Assembly: GCA_014379905.1 (NCBI GenBank)
Contig: JACMKX010000132.1
Span: 1-64,000, forward strand
Reading direction: 5' to 3'
From: Ferruginibacter sp.
GTDB taxonomy: Bacteria > Bacteroidota > Bacteroidia > Chitinophagales > Chitinophagaceae
DNA length: 64,000 nucleotides
In this document: one piece after another, positions 26,074 to 33,876 of the stretch
How positions within the stretch are numbered: position 1 is the stretch's first letter
Layout of the letters: each line of letters opens with the position of its first letter
The notes under the pieces: model-generated
What the model was told of the DNA's origin: nothing
The model's database searches: none
The model's input: the letters and a program-made list of their open reading frames with translations, nothing else
Made by a program: the position numbers and the translations under genes

Positions 26074-27012
26074 ATGCCGTTTAAACGATTCATGATCCCG
26101 CTTTTGTTGTTGTTGTCAGCACAGCAACAGGTGCAGGCGCAAACAGATATTGATGGATTGTTTATGGAGAAAAATTTCTTCTGTATTGGCCCCACTATCG
26201 GCCAAAGTTCCTGGAAAGAATATTGGGAAGGCACTAACAAAAGAGAAAACCTTAACCTTGGAAGGGTAAGAACTACCACGGCCATGGTAATGGGAAATTA
26301 TGGCGTTACCGATAAACTGAATATTTTATTTGGAGTTCCCTACGTAAAAACAAAAGCAGGTGCCGGGCAGCTGGCCGGGCAAAAAGGTTTCCAGGATCTG
26401 TCGTTTTTTATAAAATGGATAGCTGCTGAAAAGCATATTGGCAAAGGACATCTGAAAGGAATTTTAATTGGAGGGGTTAGTACCCCGTTATCTGATTATA
26501 CGCCTGATATGTTACCTACTTCTATAGGTTTAAAAAGCAAAACTGCTATGCTGCGCCTGATGGCCGATTACCAGGCAGGCAATTGGTTTGGCACACTGAG
26601 CGGCACCTATAATTTTCGCAGCAATGTGGAACTTGACAGGAATACTTATTACACTACACAGATGCACTATACAAATGAGGTGAGAATGCCGGACGCCTCT
26701 TATATTAACCTGCGGGCCGGTTACAGGAGCACTACCTGGATACTGGAAGCTTTTGCCGACCAATGGAAAACACTGGGCGGTTACGACATCACTAAAAACA
26801 ATATGCCTTTCATCAGCAATAAAATGAATGCAACAAGAGTGGGTGTGCATATAAAATATGAAACTGATTTCATAAATGGTTTGTCATTTGTAGCCGATGC
26901 AGGTACCACTGTTGCCGGCCGCAACGTAGGCAAGAGTACCAATTATGGTGGTGGAATATTTTATATAATGGATTTTAGCAAAAAGAAAAAAACGGATAAA
27001 TCTTCTAAATAA
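26074..27012 (+). CDS. Outer-membrane beta-barrel protein (MetA-phenol-pathway-like)
   Basis: A 312-residue exported protein. The ATG at 26074 is preferred, as it places the signal peptide MPFKRFMIPLLLLLSAQQQ at the start; an upstream ATG at 26020 would add 18 residues. The mature part alternates amphipathic strands and Gly/Asn turns (TTAMVMGNYGVTDKLNILFG, LRAGYRSTTWILEAFADQW), as expected for a barrel of about 12-14 strands, and resembles proteins labelled MetA-pathway of phenol degradation. There is no sign of an actual phenol pathway. It is 31 bases upstream of the haloperoxidase-like lipoprotein and probably in one operon with it. Confidence 0.7.
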   Translation: MPFKRFMIPLLLLLSAQQQVQAQTDIDGLFMEKNFFCIGPTIGQSSWKEYWEGTNKRENLNLGRVRTTTAMVMGNYGVTDKLNILFGVPYVKTKAGAGQLAGQKGFQDLSFFIKWIAAEKHIGKGHLKGILIGGVSTPLSDYTPDMLPTSIGLKSKTAMLRLMADYQAGNWFGTLSGTYNFRSNVELDRNTYYTTQMHYTNEVRMPDASYINLRAGYRSTTWILEAFADQWKTLGGYDITKNNMPFISNKMNATRVGVHIKYETDFINGLSFVADAGTTVAGRNVGKSTNYGGGIFYIMDFSKKKKTDKSSK

Positions 27013-27043
27013 TTTTAAACAGACCTGGTTACAATTACCTTTT

Positions 27044-28594
27044 ATGAAAAAAATATTTTTATATAGCAGCCTGGTGGCGATAGCAGCAATTTCTCTTATG
27101 GCTTGTTCAAAACAAATCAATGAGGTTAATATGAGTTACCCGGCTATTGATCCTGTTCGTACAGATGCCAATGCGGGTACATGGAAACCATTGCTGTTAA
27201 CATCGCCTTCGGAATTTACCTGCCCTGCTCCTATTGCCACAGCATCCCCGGATTATGTGCTGCAATTAAACGAGATCAAAAGTTTCCAGGATGATATTAC
27301 TTCGGAAGAAAAAGCCCTGGTAAAATACTGGGGAGCAGGTGCAGTACTGCGCTGGAATGAAATTATGCGGGAACTGGTAGCAAAACATAATATTCCCCCG
27401 TATCAAAACCCCGATGGCACTTACCCTATTCCTAGTGCAGCAAATCCTTTGGCATATCCAACTTTCCCTTTTGCCAATCCTCCTTACGCGGCAAGGGCGT
27501 ATGCATACCTGAGTGCCGCACAATATGATGCGTGTATTGCAGGTTATCATTACAAATCAGTTTACAACCGCTCTGCGCCTTTTAAAGTAGATACATTGAT
27601 CAGAACTTTGTTGCCAAAATCCTCCCTGCCATCTTACCCAAGTGAAGATGCGGTAGTAATGGGAGCCAGTGTTGAATTATTAAAATTATTATTTCCGGGC
27701 GACCAGGATTATATTGACCAGAGAGCCGCGGAGCATAAAAGAGCAAGATTAATTTCCGGCGCTAATGTTAGAAGCGACCTCGACGCAGGCGAGAACCTGG
27801 GAAAAGCAGTGGCTGCAAAATTTGTTGCAAGGGCAAGAGGCGACAGGGCTGGTGCAGCTGTTGGTAATCCAGCTATATGGGCACAAACGGAAGCTGATTG
27901 TGTTGCCAGGGGCGAAATTCCCTGGATCAGCCAGGAAACCCCAAAACGACCTGGCATGTTACCCTTGTTTGGAAAAGTAAGAGCGTGGTTATTTGACTCG
28001 GCCACAATGGTAAATGCAGTACGCCCCGGCCCGCCGCCATTAACAGGCTCGCAGGAATTTAAAACAGAGCTGGAAGAAATTTACCGATATAGTAAAAACC
28101 TGTCCTCTTCTCAAAGAGCTATTGCTCATTTTTGGGCAGATGGATTAAATACCTACACTCCACCCGGTCACTGGAACTATATTGCAGCCAATGATTTTGC
28201 CTTATTAAATTTTAGTGAAGCAAGATGGGCACGCAATATGGCATTGCTGAATATTAGTTTGATGGATGCAGGCATTGCCTGTTGGGATGCCAAATACTTT
28301 TACTATAATCCAAGGCCATCTCATATGGACAGCAGGATAAAAACGGTGACAGGCTTACCAAACTTTCCATCTTATATTTCTGGTCACAGCACTTTTAGCG
28401 GAGCGGCGGCTACGGTATTGGCATATATCGTTCCATCCAAAGCGGCTGATTATATGGCCATGGCAAAAGATGCTTCTTTATCACGTATGTATGGCGCCAT
28501 TCATTATCGCAGTGATTGTGATAAAGGTTTGGAAACGGGTTATAAAGTAGGTAATTATGCTGTAACAAAAGGACACTTAGACGGGGCTGAATAA
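27044..28594 (+). CDS. Vanadium-dependent haloperoxidase/PAP2-like lipoprotein
   Basis: A 516-residue lipoprotein with signal and lipobox ending at Cys21 (AISLMACSK). The C-terminal half carries the acid-phosphatase/vanadium-haloperoxidase motifs in order: YYNPRPSHMDSRI (about 420-432), FPSYISGHSTFSGAAATV (about 440-458) and SRMYGAIHYRSDCDKG (about 478-494), with the Arg, His and His residues that would hold vanadate or phosphate. It may oxidise halides or act as a phosphatase; the motif alone does not separate these. It is likely tethered to the outer membrane. It lies downstream of a beta-barrel gene and ends at a strong terminator. Confidence 0.88.
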   Translation: MKKIFLYSSLVAIAAISLMACSKQINEVNMSYPAIDPVRTDANAGTWKPLLLTSPSEFTCPAPIATASPDYVLQLNEIKSFQDDITSEEKALVKYWGAGAVLRWNEIMRELVAKHNIPPYQNPDGTYPIPSAANPLAYPTFPFANPPYAARAYAYLSAAQYDACIAGYHYKSVYNRSAPFKVDTLIRTLLPKSSLPSYPSEDAVVMGASVELLKLLFPGDQDYIDQRAAEHKRARLISGANVRSDLDAGENLGKAVAAKFVARARGDRAGAAVGNPAIWAQTEADCVARGEIPWISQETPKRPGMLPLFGKVRAWLFDSATMVNAVRPGPPPLTGSQEFKTELEEIYRYSKNLSSSQRAIAHFWADGLNTYTPPGHWNYIAANDFALLNFSEARWARNMALLNISLMDAGIACWDAKYFYYNPRPSHMDSRIKTVTGLPNFPSYISGHSTFSGAAATVLAYIVPSKAADYMAMAKDASLSRMYGAIHYRSDCDKGLETGYKVGNYAVTKGHLDGAE

Positions 28595-28613
28595 TAATAA
28601 AATATTTTTAGAA

Positions 28614-28649
28614 AAAAAGGCAGGCAACATTATGGTGGCCTGCCTTTTT
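28614..28649 (+). terminator. Intrinsic terminator
   Basis: AAAAAGGCAGGC and GCCTGCCTTTTT form a 12-bp stem with a 12-base loop. It lies 20 bases after the haloperoxidase-like gene and 18 bases before the next operon starts. Confidence 0.88.
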
Positions 28650-28666
28650 AACTTTACTCTACAGGC

Positions 28667-29047
28667 ATGTATATACACAGGATCTTAACTTACATCATAG
28701 CAATCACCTGGTTCATCAACGGCTTGTTTTGTAAATTGCTGAACATGGTACCAAGACACCAGGAAATTGTTGCAAGTATCCTGGGTACTCCAAATGCATC
28801 ATTGCTAACAAAACTAATCGGCATTTCAGAAATAGCCATGGCAGCCTGGATCTTAAGTGGGATTGCGCGGAGGCTAAACACCTGGACACAGGTGATCATT
28901 ATTGCTGTAATGAATACTTTGGAATTTATCTTAACTCCTCACTTACTTTTGTGGGGCAGGATGAACGCTGTTTTTGCATGTATACTTATCCTGCTTATTT
29001 TGTACAATGAATTTTATCTCAACAGAAGCCCCCATAAACCTGTATAA
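28667..29047 (+). CDS. DoxX-like family membrane protein
   Basis: A 126-residue protein with four predicted membrane helices: ILTYIIAITWFINGLFCKL, KLIGISEIAMAAWILSGI, VIIIAVMNTLEFILT and VFACILILLILYNEF. The length, the GLFCKLLNMVPRH motif and the GISEIAMAAW motif fit the DoxX-like family (PF13781 type). Function unknown; related proteins are linked to quinone or redox processes. It is the first gene of a compact operon: the next gene's ATG follows directly after its TAA with no spacer. Confidence 0.75.
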   Translation: MYIHRILTYIIAITWFINGLFCKLLNMVPRHQEIVASILGTPNASLLTKLIGISEIAMAAWILSGIARRLNTWTQVIIIAVMNTLEFILTPHLLLWGRMNAVFACILILLILYNEFYLNRSPHKPV

Positions 29048-29788
29048 ATGCTATCATTCCTAAAAGATCATCCTTTTGCTGTAGAAGCTTTTTTTGAAAG
29101 TTCACTTGTGTTCACTTTTGCAGTACCAAAAGAGGAAATCCAACAACTGTTGCCGGAGTGTTTAACGTTAGATACTTATAATGATAAGTGGGCATTTATT
29201 GCCGTAGCCATGGTTAAAACAAAAGGGTTAAGGCCAAAAGGTTTTCCTTCAATAATGGGTAATGACTTTTTTTTAATTGGCTATCGTGTATTTGTAAGAT
29301 ATACAAATTTAGCAGGAAAAAATTTGAGAGGATTGTACATACTAAAATCTGAAACAGACAAGAAGAAAATGGAATTTTTCGGCAATATATTTACCCATTA
29401 CAATTACACAACAACAGATATTCATCAAAATAATAACAATGGAATAAGAGAAATCTATTCTAACCAATCAGCTTTCAGGATAAGTGTTGAAGACTCCTGT
29501 AATGAAAACATTGAACTGCCTGCAGGCTCTCCTTTTACAACTTGGAAAGAAGCAAGGCGATTTGCAGGCCCGCTACCCTTTACTTTCACTTATAATGAAG
29601 CTAAAAGAGAAGTATTGATCATTGAAGGTGTAAGAGAAAACTGGAAACCTGCGCCGGTCAAAGTGATCAGCTATAATTTTCCTTTTATAGAAAATTTAAA
29701 ACTAAATGATGCAAGGCTGGCCAATGCATTTATCATCCGGAATATTCCGTATCATTGGAAAAAAGGCAAAACTGAACAATGGGAGTAA
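29048..29788 (+). CDS. DUF2071-like protein (acetoacetate-decarboxylase fold)
   Basis: A 246-residue soluble protein. FAVPKEEIQQLLPECLTLDT near the start, WAFIAVAMVKTKGLRPKGFP, the RVFVRYTNLAGKNLRGLYIL block and the final NAFIIRNIPYHWKKG follow the pattern of DUF2071/YqjF-like proteins. Those share a fold with acetoacetate decarboxylase but usually lack its Lys. No catalytic residue is clear. Its start is directly joined to the DoxX-like stop (TAA then ATG) and its end overlaps the next gene by 10 bases, so these genes are translated as a unit. Confidence 0.7.
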   Translation: MLSFLKDHPFAVEAFFESSLVFTFAVPKEEIQQLLPECLTLDTYNDKWAFIAVAMVKTKGLRPKGFPSIMGNDFFLIGYRVFVRYTNLAGKNLRGLYILKSETDKKKMEFFGNIFTHYNYTTTDIHQNNNNGIREIYSNQSAFRISVEDSCNENIELPAGSPFTTWKEARRFAGPLPFTFTYNEAKREVLIIEGVRENWKPAPVKVISYNFPFIENLKLNDARLANAFIIRNIPYHWKKGKTEQWE

Positions 29789-30531
29789 AACGCAAACCTT
29801 TGCAGGGTGTATTGAATATTTTAAGTTTTAACCGGCACTTTTATGTGGGAGGTATTATAGCATTGGCTGCCTTATTTGCCGGCAGGTATTTTATGGAATG
29901 GCATGGTACAATTTTTTGGATCATCATTGCTGCATTTGTTTATGGACTTATTATGCCTTTGATTATTTCTGCATATGTATATGATTTTTCAGGCTTTAAT
30001 AAATTGAACTGGCTGGATAATATCGTTAAAGATGATGGAACCAAAAAACAACTTGTAAATATTAATGCCGGCTTTGATGAAACAAGTTTTATCATAAAAA
30101 ATAAATTTCCATCATCTGATCTGAACGTTTTCGATTTTTACAATGCAGCCAGGCACACAGAACCTGCCATACGAAGGGCACGCAAAGTAAGTTTGATCTA
30201 TCCCACAAATAAACAAATAGAATCAAACTCAATCCCGTTGCTACACAAAAGTATAGATATTATTTTCCTGCTTTCGGCAGTTCATGAAATAAGGTCTCAC
30301 AAAGAAAAAGTGGCCTTTCTAAAAGAATGTCAAAGAATTTGCAAGCCTGATGCGCAGGTTATTATGGTAGAGCACCTGCGTGATTTCCCAAATTTTGTTG
30401 CGTTCAGTATAGGCTTCACTCATTTTTTTTCCCGTCATACCTGGAAAAACGCTTTCGAAAGCGCTGGATTTTCTTCATTCAAGGAAAATAAATTCACTCC
30501 GTTTATGTCTGTTTTTACCTGCAGGCCTTAA
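29779..30531 (+). CDS. Membrane-anchored methyltransferase-like protein with a degenerate SAM motif
   Basis: A 250-residue protein with two N-terminal membrane helices (GGIIALAALFAGRYFM and IFWIIIAAFVYGLIMPLIISAY, about residues 24-68). A cytoplasmic class I methyltransferase-like domain follows. The later half is typical: IDIIFLLSAVHEIRSHKEKVAFLKEC then CKPDAQVIMVEHLRD. However, the region where motif I (DxGxGxG) should lie reads VNINAGFDETSFIIKNK, with no glycine-rich loop. It may bind SAM differently or have lost activity. It overlaps the DUF2071-like gene by 10 bases. Confidence 0.7.
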   Translation: MGVKRKPLQGVLNILSFNRHFYVGGIIALAALFAGRYFMEWHGTIFWIIIAAFVYGLIMPLIISAYVYDFSGFNKLNWLDNIVKDDGTKKQLVNINAGFDETSFIIKNKFPSSDLNVFDFYNAARHTEPAIRRARKVSLIYPTNKQIESNSIPLLHKSIDIIFLLSAVHEIRSHKEKVAFLKECQRICKPDAQVIMVEHLRDFPNFVAFSIGFTHFFSRHTWKNAFESAGFSSFKENKFTPFMSVFTCRP

Positions 30532-30541
30532 TGTTTTTGCT

Positions 30542-30937
30542 ATGGAAATACATCTGAAAATTATCGGGATAGCGTTGATGGTTCTCGCCCTGGTTCATTT
30601 TTTGTTTCCAAAATATTTTAACTGGAAAGAAGAGCTAGCTTCCCTAAGCATTATTAACCGGCAATTAATGTATGTGCATGCATTCTTTATTGCCTTTGTT
30701 ATTTTCCTGATGGGATTACTTTGCTTTACATCGGCAGAGGAATTGGTTAATACCGCTTTTGGCAAAAAGATCGCCGGGGCGCTTGCTATATTCTGGATCG
30801 CCAGGTTGCTTGTTCAGTTCTTCGGATATTCTTCAAAGACATGCCGTGGAAAATCTTTTGAGACAATAATTCATATTGTGTTTTCAATATTCTGGACATA
30901 CCTCTGCGTCGTCTTTATTTTCATATTTCTGCAATAA
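30542..30937 (+). CDS. Small hypothetical membrane protein
   Basis: A 131-residue protein of four predicted helices (IIGIALMVLALVHFLFP, MYVHAFFIAFVIFLMGLLCF, IAGALAIFWIARLLVQFF, IIHIVFSIFWTYLCVVFIF), a common size and layout for small integral proteins in this group. It carries a KTCRGKSFE loop but no named motif. It begins 10 bases after the methyltransferase-like gene and ends the four-gene operon. I do not recognise a family. Confidence 0.75.
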   Translation: MEIHLKIIGIALMVLALVHFLFPKYFNWKEELASLSIINRQLMYVHAFFIAFVIFLMGLLCFTSAEELVNTAFGKKIAGALAIFWIARLLVQFFGYSSKTCRGKSFETIIHIVFSIFWTYLCVVFIFIFLQ

Positions 30938-31066
30938 CAAAAAGTACCGGGGAAATTAGTTTTATTATCAGGGCTCCCGATCTTTTACAATGCCCTCATA
31001 GTATTAAAAGCCTGCCCAACTATTTATTATATTTACACACATTATTTATCATATCAACCAGCCTTC

Positions 31067-32128
31067 ATGTCTTTACTTTTTCAACCCCTTACCATAAGAA
31101 GCATCACATTCAAAAACCGTATCGTAGTATCTCCTATGTGCCAGTATTCATCACAGGATGGATTTGCCGGCGACTGGCACCTGGTACATTTGGGCAGCAG
31201 GGCGGTTGGTGGTGCAGGCCTTATTATCACCGAAGCTGCTGCGGTATCACCACAGGGAAGAATATCGCCCGGCGACCTGGGTATCTGGAAAGATGAACAC
31301 ATTGAATTTTTAAAAAGGATCAGCAATTTTATCGAAGGCCAGGGATCAGTGCCGGGTATCCAGCTGGCGCATGCAGGCCGCAAAGCCAGTATGCATGAAC
31401 CCTGGAAAGGCACCAATACGCTTACGCCGGAAGAAGGTGCCTGGCAAACGGAAGCACCATCTGCACTGACGTACGCAGCCACCTACCCGATGCCGGCTGC
31501 TATGAGCATGGCGACCATACAACAATGTATAAAAGATTTTACAGCCGCTGCACAAAGAGCATTGAGAGCAGGATTTAAAGTGATTGAGATACATGCAGCT
31601 CATGGATATTTGTTAAACCAGTTTCTCTCGCCGCTGAGTAATCAACGCACCGATGATTATGGCGGCAGCCTTGGCAGCCGGATGCGTTTTTTATTGGAGA
31701 TTGTTAGAAGTGTAAGAAATGCTATTGGTGATGATATCCCTTTGTTTGTACGCATATCCGCAACAGAATGGGTGCCTGGCGGCTGGACAATAGAAGACAG
31801 CATTTCCTTGTCGAAAATCTTAAAAGAAGTGTCTGTGGATTTAATTGATTGCTCGAGCGGCGGCAACTCACGCGACCAGCAAATAACAACAGGCCCCTTA
31901 TACCAAACACCCTTTGCAGCACAAATAAAAAAAGAAACAGGGATAATGACCGGCGCGGTAGGCATGATCACCACGGCTGCCGAAGCGGAAAATATTTTAC
32001 AAGAAGAAAAAGCTGACCTCGTTTTTATGGCCAGGCAAATGCTCAGGGATCCATATTTTCCCTTGCATGCAGCCAAAGAACTCAACAGCGATATCAAATG
32101 GCCGGTACAATATGAGCGGTCGAAATAA
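31067..32128 (+). CDS. NADH:flavin oxidoreductase of the Old Yellow Enzyme family (YqjM/NamA-like)
   Basis: A 353-residue FMN-dependent enzyme with a TIM-barrel. VVSPMCQYSSQDGFAGDWH near the start includes Cys25, matching the redox-tuning Cys of the YqjM class. HAAHGYLLNQFLSPLSNQR and TDDYGGSLGSRMRFLLEI are the family signatures, with the paired His substrate ligands and the FMN-binding Arg region downstream (LVFMARQMLRDPYFPLHAAK). It reduces activated C=C bonds in enones or nitro-compounds using NAD(P)H. It stands alone. The YqjM/NamA name is used for class, not as a firm gene symbol. Confidence 0.95.
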   Translation: MSLLFQPLTIRSITFKNRIVVSPMCQYSSQDGFAGDWHLVHLGSRAVGGAGLIITEAAAVSPQGRISPGDLGIWKDEHIEFLKRISNFIEGQGSVPGIQLAHAGRKASMHEPWKGTNTLTPEEGAWQTEAPSALTYAATYPMPAAMSMATIQQCIKDFTAAAQRALRAGFKVIEIHAAHGYLLNQFLSPLSNQRTDDYGGSLGSRMRFLLEIVRSVRNAIGDDIPLFVRISATEWVPGGWTIEDSISLSKILKEVSVDLIDCSSGGNSRDQQITTGPLYQTPFAAQIKKETGIMTGAVGMITTAAEAENILQEEKADLVFMARQMLRDPYFPLHAAKELNSDIKWPVQYERSK

Positions 32129-32294
32129 TAGGTAAATTCTACCAAAGAATAATGCAGGAACACCTGCAGCACCCTGTTTCAATATTTAGTAGTGTAACAG
32201 TTTAAAACGAATATTAAAAAATGTTTTCAGCTTTTCGAGCTGAGACAGCACCCGATATTATAAACTTCCACCCGATTAAAAAATATTGCCCTGT

Positions 32295-33671
32295 TTATAT
32301 CCTTACATTTCTTCCAAACATTTTATTCATTGCCGCACCGGATATTTCTGTAAAGTACAGCTTTACTGTTTTGTTCTTATTTATAACAAATGATTCTTTG
32401 GACTGAAAGATCTTTCCATCTTTTTTTATAAAGGCAATCAATAAAAGTTGCTGTCCGGCTGGTTGGCCGGGCAGTACAAAGGAGCCATTCTCATTTGGAG
32501 CAAGCGTCCCTTTCATAAGGCCGTTGATAGAAGTATACAATAAAAAATATTGTATACCGGAAGACCGGAAAGTAATTGGAAGATCCAGTTCTACTTCTGT
32601 ATCCAATGGCGACCTGTAGAAGCGGTCACAATTGATCCAGCCAAGACTGCTGATACCGGCAGGGTCATAATATTTTTGCAACTGCCCCGCCAGTGTTTGT
32701 GGTTGCCAGTTTTCAATGGCTTGCCTGCGCTTTTTTTCAGCCAGGGCTTTTCTTTCTTTTTCTTTTTCAATATCACGGAAAGTTCTCAATATATATTGTT
32801 TTTCCGGGCCATACCGTGCTAACAAATAACCGGTATCCCTGTGCTGCCCTTTTGCTAATTGTTGCGTAAACACCGGCCACATGCGAACCGTATCAATCAC
32901 AACTTTTACCACATGCGCATTGATACTGTCTACCATTTCTTCCAGGCTCATAAGTTTATTTACGTAATATACTTTCCTTTTTAGCGATGGATGTATCAGG
33001 GCTACACCTTCTTTGGTAGTCATTAGTCCAGGTAATATATCGGGGCCGCTGCTTTGATCATTGTCTGCGAATTCAATTTTTTCCCGCGGTGCTGGCTGTT
33101 CCAGTTTTATGCCGGCGCGGATCCAGTTCATATCCTGCACGGAATCCCGCTCACCATAAAATAATTCCATTTCTGCTGCTTTCAACACGGGGAATTCTGC
33201 CGACAGTGTCTTTCCTTTTTTAATACGCAGCTTTTGGCCGCCGCACTCCATACCAATAAAATAGCTGCCACCCGATGCCAGTAATTTTCCATTACTTACC
33301 GTTGCCACATTCGCTTTAAAGAAATCTTCGGAATCGGTGAGTTCAATAATAGCAACTGCTATTTTATCATCAACAGCCTGCCCGTTCTCCTTTTCCAGTA
33401 CAGCCGGATCGATGGTAACTTTTAGACCTTTTTGTGCCGTGATTACGGAAACATTTTTATGATCTGCCGTAAATTTTTGTGTACTTAATTTGTTGAAAAA
33501 ATGATTATAATCTGCGAGGTTGATCATTTCTGCCGCGGCTATTTGTACTGTATCAGTTACCAGTTGTACCACAGATTCCTTAACAGGAACGGTCTTTGTG
33601 TTTTTTGAATTACAGGAAATGATAAAAGTTAAGGACAAAAATAAAAACAATAAGCGGGCTGGCTTTTGCAT
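32295..33671 (-). CDS. Hypothetical lipoprotein
   Basis: A 458-residue lipoprotein. The ATG at 33671 gives MQKPARLLFLFLSLTFIISC, a strong lipobox; the longer reading adds 37 residues. The mature part has Gln/Lys-rich segments and beta-rich blocks (GWINCDRFYRSPLDTEVELD, SFVLPGQPAGQQLLLIAF, FVINKNKTVKLYFTEISG), and a helical central stretch with KEKERKALAEKKRRQAIEN (coiled-coil-like, about residue 320). The C-terminal block from SLGWINCDRFY is found in other Bacteroidota proteins of unknown function. No enzyme motif is visible. It is probably a periplasmic or surface protein; its role cannot be inferred. Confidence 0.75.
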   Translation of the reverse strand: MQKPARLLFLFLSLTFIISCNSKNTKTVPVKESVVQLVTDTVQIAAAEMINLADYNHFFNKLSTQKFTADHKNVSVITAQKGLKVTIDPAVLEKENGQAVDDKIAVAIIELTDSEDFFKANVATVSNGKLLASGGSYFIGMECGGQKLRIKKGKTLSAEFPVLKAAEMELFYGERDSVQDMNWIRAGIKLEQPAPREKIEFADNDQSSGPDILPGLMTTKEGVALIHPSLKRKVYYVNKLMSLEEMVDSINAHVVKVVIDTVRMWPVFTQQLAKGQHRDTGYLLARYGPEKQYILRTFRDIEKEKERKALAEKKRRQAIENWQPQTLAGQLQKYYDPAGISSLGWINCDRFYRSPLDTEVELDLPITFRSSGIQYFLLYTSINGLMKGTLAPNENGSFVLPGQPAGQQLLLIAFIKKDGKIFQSKESFVINKNKTVKLYFTEISGAAMNKMFGRNVRI

Positions 33672-33876
33672 GTGTTGGTTATTTAGCGTTAAAATTGCAG
33701 GGAAGATGGAAGCTAACGGATAAAAAAATATTTTCTTACACCGCCGCTGCAAAAAATATGTTAAACGAAAATGTTCTGACATTCATCCCCCGGCATTTCC
33801 GAAAAAAATATTTTATCCTGTTTACTTTAAGGCTTATCGCTTAACTTGGATTTATTATTAACTGCACTGTTGCACC

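Noticed and set aside
31657-32172. 171-codon minus-strand ORF opposite the Old Yellow Enzyme gene
   Set aside because: Antisense frame of a strongly conserved gene, no independent support.
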